NCBI RefSeq assembly: GCF_000471905.2
Contig: NW_006499563.1
Location: 1,521,785 to 1,585,784 of the forward strand
Origin: Amborella trichopoda
Taxonomy: Eukaryota > Streptophyta > Magnoliopsida > Amborellales > Amborellaceae
Direction: 5' to 3'
DNA length: 64,000 nt
The first letter of the stretch is position 1. The number at the start of each line of letters is the position of its first letter. The translations under genes and the position numbers were made by a program. The notes beneath the pieces were generated by a model, which was given only the letters and a program-made list of their open reading frames with translations, searched no databases and was not told the DNA's origin. Positions 57,116-64,000 of the stretch are shown in pieces.

Positions 57116-58544
57116 TACTTCATATAAAAAAATGTTTGGAAATGAACTCTATTTGGTAATATGTCCATATATTTGTGCAGATGGACTCTTGGGAATGAAT
57201 TCTATTCAGCAATCTATGACTTATGACAGATATGTTAATATCCATTCTGTATGGACATGTGCATGGATGGTTTAATAGTTAGAATTTAATTTTATAAGTG
57301 CTGCATCCAACACTGGTGCCCATGTTTGGCATCTGACATGCTCTCTTCTTGCTACACAAGGTAGAGGCCTTGTGAAATGGGAATTTGGTTCTGCTGTATG
57401 ATATCCATACAACCATTTCTGATTTCTTTCCAACAACAATAAAAGAGTTATAGAAATTTTTTAATAAGACACCCAGAAAAACAATCTTTATGGCTTATTA
57501 GACTTCAAATTTTTCCAACTTCAGAATTGATCTCACCATTTGACCAATGACCATCACTCAATACATATATCAATCTAGAGCATAGGTAAAAGGAGTTGCA
57601 ATTGTCCCAAAAATATGCATATCCAAAGCATTGAAAAGAAAATACAAACATTAATGGGGTTCTACAGCCAACTGAAACTTATAAAAGGTTTTCATCCTAA
57701 AGAAACACAAAAGTCCCATGATAAACAAAGGCCAAGTGTCAACCTTTTTTCCTACTTTCACTTCTTTTGGCTACCACTTATAAAGCCGGTCTTCGGTTTT
57801 AATCTCTGGACTCCCTCCTTCCATACCCATCTCTTACATATTTTATTGGAAATAGCCAAACCAAATGAGTGATACACAATTTAAGTGTATGTACTTTTAA
57901 TTATGTATATATGGTAAACATAAATAGCAGGTCAGCACAAAATCATTGTGCACACTAGTAGATGAGCTATTGTCATATTATATGTAATTACAAAATATCC
58001 TCTCCATTCTATCCAAATTTTACTCCACAATGGAAACAAAATTTAGTTGCAATAAGTTGCTGCTATGAATGATGCAATTGAGCATTCGAACTTTGAACTA
58101 AACAATGGTTTGTAAGTGAAATCTTAGGACATATGATGCGACCGTCTTAACTGTTTTAAGTATAGTTAGACTCATAAATTGGCCATGAGTTATCAGGGCT
58201 ATTAAATTCAAGGCTAGATTCAATTGTGGACTTTCAGACTTCTCTTCATTAGAGAGTTCTATGAAGCAACTTTGTAAAATCAAACAATAAGGAGAATATG
58301 TAATGATAATGTAAAATCACTAAATACTCAGCTACAATTTTGGAATACAAGCACGAATGTCAAGTACTACATATCTTTTCACTTCTCTTCTTTTAACATG
58401 GTGTTGGAACCAATTACTTAGAGAAGATGGAGCAACTCTTAGTTCTCCATGAAGCAAAATTTACAAAGCGCTTATCTCCCATTTATACCTCTTTTGGCCT
58501 CATATTTTGTGAATGAGAACCCAAATGCTTGAAATACAGAGAAT

Positions 58545-58645
58545 TTTATATCTCTCAACTCCATTTTGAAGTACCGAGATGCAAGAGAGAGAAACTCTTC
58601 CCAACTCCATTTTGAAGTACCAAGATGCAAGAGAGAGAAACTCTT
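58545..58645. repeat. 46-bp direct tandem repeat
   Basis: aactccattttgaagtacc(g/a)agatgcaagagagagaaactcttcc occurs twice in a row with one to two differences. Confidence 0.9.
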
Positions 58646-58729
58646 CCATCTTCCCTAACCCAAAAAAAACTACTGCATCAGCAACGAAATACTTGTCTAC
58701 CATAACAACCCGAGCCCATCAAAATTATT

Positions 58730-58855
58730 GTAAGGATGAGGGAGAGAATAGGGAGGTGCCCCCTTAAAAGAGGGAAGAGGGAGAGAATAAGGGCGTGCCC
58801 CCTTAAAAGAAGGATGAGAGAGAGAATAGGGGCGTGCCCCCCTTAAAAGAAGGAG
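58730..58855. repeat. 39-bp tandem repeat, three units
   Basis: Units of aggatgagggagagaatagggg followed by cgtgcccccttaaaaga occur three times with small differences. Purine-rich on plus. Confidence 0.9.
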
Positions 58856-59388
58856 GAAGATAGAGTTTCCCCTTTTTCAGAGAGAAATAATCAGAACAAA
58901 GAAACTCTGAGATCGCAGGGAATAGTGATTATTATTATTATTATTATTTTAATTTCAGCCATACAGATAATATTTTATTCACAGAGACGATTATATCTCT
59001 ATGACACAAAATTCTACCATATGAAATCTAAAATATCTATCCTTCCATATCACTTTGTAATTCCAAGAAATCTCTTAAACAAAGTTATACATGCTAATCC
59101 TTTAGACAATGCATGCTTATCAAAATGCAGCGTAACTATACAATCCTTTAAACAATATGTGCTTATCAATCCTTTAAACAAACATGATATTCAGTGACAA
59201 TCAGTGGTATTTACTGAATTCACTACAATAATACCAATAGAGATTTATTGTTTTGAAAACATGTGAATAAGATAAAACATATACTTCACGTATGCCTTAC
59301 CATTAAAGATATATTTGAATATATATGAATCTAGTATAAGATAAGTATGAGCAATAAAAGAAAAAGAAATATGGAAGATGGAACTTGG

Positions 59389-59404
59389 ATTGCTCTGATA
59401 CCAT
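59389..59404 (-). other. Primer binding site, initiator tRNA-Met
   Basis: On minus, TGGTATCAGAGCAATCC lies next to the 5' LTR end at 59405. It is the standard plant copia PBS. Confidence 0.88.
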
Positions 59405-59783
59405 TGTTAGCAATATTTGATGAATCGTGTATAATATCAAACCTTAGATCCGAGAAGGGGTGCAGTGAGGCTAGTGATCGCATAGCTCGGATTTTTATCC
59501 CTTCACCTTTTAGATAGATATACGCCTTTTATTTGTTGTGTGCATCTTCTCTCTGGCTTCCCATTTTATAGGGAGAATAAGGGATAACCGTTGTATTTCT
59601 CTAATGGGTCTCTGAGAAACGAAAGGGTTCCCTGATCTCCAACAAGTTTCTGAAGGGTTACGTTCATGTGGATATGATTGTTAGACGAAGGGTTATGTTC
59701 ATATGGATATGACCGTTGGATATATGGAATTCCCACAAATGTAGGCTAAGGCACGTAAGGCCTCATAGCCATACGTGTCAACA
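59405..59783 (-). repeat. 5' LTR of nested copia element
   Basis: Runs from tgttagcaat to gtgtcaaca and pairs with 55363-55742. Confidence 0.87.
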
Positions 59784-61236
59784 AACACATGCGAGCTCAT
59801 GAGTCCGGACTCCTCTATGCGTCAAGCTCACGCCAACGGGGATGGTAACCTCCATTTTATACTAATTTAACCTTCCGAAAATTGTCGATGTGGGGCTAAT
59901 TTTTGTGTCATTTTTTAGCGAGCCAGTCAACCGCCTTAGTATAGTAAATTAGGGTCGAGTAATCTTAGTTGCGCTCAATTGATAAAACTGCATGTGTGTC
60001 AATTAAATGAGCACGCTTTTGAAGCATGCCATATTAAATGAGCATGTCCTCTAATTTATGAATTTTAGTGTGGCATATTAATGAGCGCATCATGTTTCCA
60101 AATTAACGTGTCATTTAAATGAGCCTCATGAACATATTTTTTAATTAAATATATTAATTAGCATGCCAAATTAAAAAAAAGGGCCATATAAATTTTTTGC
60201 TAATTATTAGTAAAATGGTTTTTTCGACAGGTATTATTAGCATATTTTATTTTTATTTTTATTTTTTGTAGCTATTGTGCATATTGCCGATAGGATTTTT
60301 TCTTTTGAATTTTGAATTTTGATATCTTTATTTTTCATTTTTTTTGGGTAAAGTTTTTTAAAATTTTTTTAATATCATAACATTAGAATTTATTGGGGGT
60401 TTTATTTTTAATTTCAATCATATGATATGGAGCAGTTTCTAATAATTGTTTTAACCACGTTTACTATAATATTATAATTAATAGTTATATATTGATAAAC
60501 ATATCTTGTATTTTATTTATTTATTTATTTACAATATAAATTATGTAATGTATTATTTTTCTTATTGTCAATAATTTATTATCATGTGAAAATAACTTGT
60601 ATGTTCAATTTTATTGTAAATTATTTAATGCAAATACATATTGTAAAATTTTAGGGCTCTTTGACTGATTAATTTTAAAACAAATGATTTATTAAAACTG
60701 TGAATTAATCCCAGGTGCCCACTAATTTAAATGATTCGTTTCAAGATTGAGTCAATGAATTGTCATGTGAATTTAATCAATAGCACCAACATAACCAAGA
60801 TGAAGAACAACAATATCTTTCATTGTGGTATTAGGTCGTATTTTACGAATTATACGCTTTATATGATCATTTTGGTATTAGGTCATATTTTATTTTGGTA
60901 TTGGGTCCATATATGATTATATACTTCATCCATGATAATTCTATGCTTCTCTTTTTGTGTGATGTAAATTTAATAGTTATCAGTAGTTCATACACAGAAA
61001 GAACATCTCAATATTCGTATATTAATGCAAAAAAATGAAAGTTATTAATGTAGTACCCGTAATTCTTATTGGATTCCAAAAACACCATTTATAATAAATT
61101 TTATTAATTTTTTTAGATTTTTTTAAAGGCCGAATCCGACCGATTCCCTATCTGAAACGCAGATTCGCCAATCTGGTGGGTTTTTGGGGTGCCTGATCCA
61201 AAGCACCGATCCATTTTTTAAACCACTGGTCCAAAC

Positions 61237-62280
61237 ATATCCACTCCATATTTGGCTGCAAGCACTTTACATTAAAGCTGCTCTTTACAGTGAATGCTTC
61301 GCCACCACCATTTACACATAAATGCATCATTCAATAGTAGCAATCTTCTCAGACCCAATCCACCTTCACCCTTAGGTATACAAACCTTGTCCCACTTAAT
61401 AAGGTTATACTTCTTTTTTTCATCAAAAGAGCCCCACAAGAAATTCCGTATCATAAATTCAATGTGTCATGCATTGCCCTTGACATAAGTAGTATGGGCA
61501 TCTGATATATTGGAAGGTTTGCTAAGTACGAACTTAGCAAGGTAACACAACCCCCTAAAGAGAGGTATCTAGGCTTCCAAAGATCCAACTTGAACTGTAC
61601 TCTTTGTAAAACATCGTCCCATACAGCAATAGGCAAATTCTCAACTGAGATAGGTAAACCCAAATATTTGAACGGAAACACATCTACCATATACCCAAAA
61701 CTCAATGTCCGATCTCGAACCACCCCATCATCACAATCCACTCCAATCATTGTTGTTTTACCACAATTAGCCTTCAACCCCATTATCACCTCACATCAAG
61801 TTAAGAATCTTTCAATATTATTAACTTAGACAATATCCGCATCACATAACAATAGAGTATCATCAGCATATTGAAGGTGAGAGATTCACATTCCATTTTG
61901 TACGACCTTAAAGCTTCTGAAGTTCCCCCTATCCCAAATTTTCTCATGCGTTATTATCATCTTCAGCAACACCAAGAATCACTAGGCTCGAAATATCATT
62001 ATGTCTCCTTCGAGCACTAATAGTTGCATGAAAAAACTTTATATTATGATCCCCTTCTCTACGCCACTTCACCCTAGACCTCTGTTTCTAATAGATCTCT
62101 TCCAGCCTAAGTAAGTCATTCAGAGAGGACAATAATTATTCCTATTAACTAGATCAGCCTCAAAGATAAGTCATGTCAGTCAAATATCCTAATCCCAACT
62201 CTGGATATCTAGTAAGACTTGGTCAATTTTGGTTTTAAGTGATAACCAATTATCAGCTTTCCAAACTAACAATTTGTGTT
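61237..62280 (-). pseudogene. LINE reverse transcriptase region
   Basis: The catalytic YADD sits at about 61859-61870 on minus (QYADDTLLL). Then come GLKANCGKT, FPFKYLGLPI and VWDDVLQRVQFKLDLWKPRYLSLGG (61451-61789), and FLWGSFDEKKKYNLIKWD and GGLGLRRLLLLNDAF (61272-61454), all in the order of plant L1 RT. The finger region before YADD is in broken frames. Confidence 0.85.
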
Positions 62281-63135
62281 TTATATTGAGGAGTTTTTTA
62301 TGAAGCTGAAAATCAACAGAACCAAAACTAATTGAATTTTCCCAAGTGGATTGATTAAATCAATCACCCCAGGTTCATCTAACCATCCTAACTCCAACCT
62401 AAACAACTTCCTTCCACCAATGATCAAATTTGTATTAAGCAGCAAAGGAATATGATCAGATGAAAGTCTAGGTAATGCTTTCACAGTTGTCAAAGGGAAA
62501 GCTTCCATCCAATCTAGAGTCACAAGAAACCAATCCAACTTAGACACAATCAGGTTAGCCTCACTGTTATTGGACCAAAGTAAATTTGGCACCCGAAAGT
62601 GACAGATCAAAAAGCTGAAAGCACTCAATAAAGGAATTAAACATACGCATCATAAAATTGATGGATGTATTCGATGAGGTTTCATTCGGCCAACGAATGA
62701 AATTAAAATCACCACTAAAATAGAAAGGTAAATTATAAGAAAGCATAACATCACGCAAAGCATTTAGAAAGTCTTCCTGGAGTGCAGGCACTAAAGGACC
62801 ATACACATTAACAAGTCCCCAAGAAACCCCAAAAGTAGGCTCCTAGAAAAAGATAGCCAAAAACCTATCCCCCTTAAAGACTTCAAAGCTATGAAGAGCT
62901 AGAGGGTCCCAAAGAACCCATAAACCCTCAGAGGCCCCAATAGCATCAACTCCCTCGAAATTTAATGCCCCATGACCCCAAATCTCCTTAACTACATCAA
63001 AAGTAGGAGCATTATACTTAGTTTCTTGCAAGATTAGAACATCAAGCCTATACTTTTGAATTAAAAGCTTAAAATCCTATGTCTGGTATCACATAAACCT
63101 CTAACATTCCAAGATAAAATAAGCATTAGGGATGA
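62281..63135 (-). pseudogene. LINE endonuclease region
   Basis: ILSWNVRGL near 63110-63135 is the typical start of the plant LINE endonuclease. QETKYNAPTF (63031 downward) contains the catalytic Glu. FYFSGDFNFIRWPNE (about 62690-62740) has the GDFN active-site motif. KLDWFLVTLDW and LSSDHIPLLL (about 62440-62560) hold the terminal SDH motif. This enzyme nicks target DNA to start insertion. Three frames are needed to read it, so it is inactive. Confidence 0.85.
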
Positions 63136-63286
63136 GAAAAAAAACCTGCCCCTCCACCAATGAACTAATGAAATCCCCGTTTTCAAATGCAGCTTCAGCG
63201 TCTTGAACACACTCGAGCAAGAGGAGTCATTGTCTACCACAACATCTTCATTGAATCTAATACACCCAAAATAATATTACTATATC

Positions 63287-64000
63287 ATGTGTGGAATTAA
63301 TGTACTTATGCATGTCTCTACGGATTATGACGGTCCATTTCATAGTAGACAAGTTACAATTAATTGATGTGTTTTCCTATAAAAATTTACTACACCCATA
63401 CTCACATGATTACATTATAGTCTTCTAAACTCTTTGGCCACTTCAGTGTATATCAAAATGAAAAAGTTAAGAACATTTTAAAAAGAAAAAAAATGATTCC
63501 ATGGTTCCTTATTAAGCAACCATCAAGTAATTCTTATAGTTTAAAATAATCTAATAATAATAAATATCAAATTAAATGTAATTCAAATTTTAGAAAAAAA
63601 TATGGAAGTTTGTTTGTTAACATCCTATAAGCGTAAACCCCTGGACCGCTTCAATCAATATCATAATATACAGGTTCAAGAACTCTTATAACGAGAAAAT
63701 TATTGCACCGCCTTTCATCGAGCAACCATCAAGTAATCCTTGTATTTTAAAACAATTTAATACTTAAGGAATAACAAATTTAATATAATAAAATTTTCTA
63801 ATTTAAAATCGAATAAAAATTGAAAAAACATGGAGATCTTCTAGCACCCAAGCTATAAAAATAATTCTTAGACGATAACTCCATATTTTATTAAATCACC
63901 CTATTAGCTACCATAAAAATAGTCTAGATAATAAAACTAAAGTCTTCCAACACCAGAAAACCAATAAAATGAAAAAAAAAAAAAAAAAACAATTTCTCTC
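63287..64000. other. AT-rich sequence to the window end, nothing recognised
   Basis: Two partly similar stretches (about 63480-63560 and 63690-63800) share ccatcaagtaatcctt(g/a)ta and tttaaaacaatttaata, so a diverged direct repeat of about 200 bases is likely. No gene or RNA feature is seen. An A run lies near 63971. Confidence 0.5.

Larger units (their letters stand above)
57116..59390. other. Foreign or leader sequence inside the nested copia element
   Basis: About 2.3 kb lies where gag, protease and integrase should be. No retroviral motif is seen on either strand. A plus-strand stretch at about 57294-57402 reads SAASNTGAHVWHLTCSLLAT and so on, open for over 30 codons, and could be captured coding sequence. 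Tandem repeats lie at 58545-58645 and 58730-58855, and an (att)n run at about 58930-58950. The part next to the PBS is presumably the copia leader. Confidence 0.45.
55363..59783 (-). mobile_element. Copia element nested in hAT-like element 3, internally deleted
   Basis: LTRs of about 380 bases lie at 55363-55742 and 59405-59783; both start tgttagcaatatttgatgaa and end catacgtgtcaa(t/c)a. A PBS for initiator tRNA-Met abuts the right LTR on minus. Only the end of RT and RNase H is left (56173-57115). Gag, protease and integrase are absent and 57116-59390 holds unrelated sequence. The flanks aacga and aacac match at only three of five bases, so the target duplication is eroded. Confidence 0.85.
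55191..61228. mobile_element. hAT-like element 3, inserted in the LINE and carrying a copia element
   Basis: It begins CAGTATTTAAAAAATAG and, reversed from its right end, CAGTGGTTTAAAAAATGG. The flanking 8-mers gtccaaac at 55183-55190 and 61229-61236 are identical, and LINE coding sequence resumes across them. Of its 6038 bp, 4421 are a nested copia element, leaving about 1.6 kb of hAT-like sequence, similar in size to element 1. The last about 320 bases (60907-61228) match the right end of element 1. The left end has gcgatccggatcgggtatcg, again CGAT-rich. No transposase frame. Confidence 0.85.
53717..63272 (-). mobile_element. L1-type LINE, 5'-truncated, carrying a nested hAT-like element
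   Basis: The LINE lies on minus, with its poly(A) end as a T-rich run at 53717-53730. Endonuclease, reverse transcriptase, zf-RVT and RNase H follow in order when the hAT-like insertion (55191-61228) is left out; the LINE alone is about 3.5 kb. Flanking 14-mers aatatgactatatc (53703-53716) and aatattactatatc (63273-63286) differ at one base, a good LINE target duplication. The 5' end lies just before the endonuclease, so ORF1 was lost at insertion. Stops and shifts make it inactive. Confidence 0.85.

Overview
This is a plant nuclear window, most likely from a non-grass angiosperm with a transposon-rich genome. It is AT-rich and full of decayed LTR retrotransposons, L1-type LINEs and small TIR elements. 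It also has one proline-rich cell-wall gene and exons of a plant calcium-sensor-like gene with canonical GT-AG introns. I saw no rRNA, tRNA, CRISPR array or prokaryotic feature. The assembly has a 20-base N gap at 42789-42808.

Layout. 1-8241: the 3' part of a degenerate Ty3/gypsy-type element on +, with a gag remnant, no visible pol, a polypurine tract and a 3' LTR at 7497-8241. 8348-8717: a Harbinger-like MITE copy. 9175-11044: the best host gene, encoding a secreted proline-rich protein, with a TATA box, a CT-rich leader and a duplicated upstream block. 11239-12336: two nested Mutator-like TIR elements around an array of hairpin units. 13790-17290: two LINE 3' fragments on - and a second MITE copy. 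18132-23794: a complete but decayed Ty1/copia element on -, with LTRs, PBS, PPT and a 5-bp target duplication. 24142-28615: copia and gypsy fragments on -. 28616-42430: Tat-lineage gypsy pieces facing both ways and meeting head to head near 34200, with tandem-repeat arrays in a 3' tail and in an LTR.

42984-43907 is a TIR element with an exact 9-bp target duplication and protein-like captured sequence (Pack-MULE-like). 44377-46171 and 46185-47153 are two hAT-like elements inserted 13 bp apart, each with an 8-bp target duplication. 47981-51100 carries three exons on - of an EF-hand calcium-sensor-like gene; one exon has a 10-bp tandem duplication that breaks the frame, so this copy looks like a pseudogene. 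53717-63272 is a triple nest: a 5'-truncated LINE on - (14-bp target duplication) holds a hAT-like element (exact 8-bp target duplication), which in turn holds a copia element.

The genes form no pathway. The window reads as one intact-looking cell-wall gene and one dying calcium-sensor-like gene in a landscape built by repeated insertion. Its value lies in the well-bounded nested and gene-capturing elements, whose edges can be fixed by target-site duplications read directly from the sequence.
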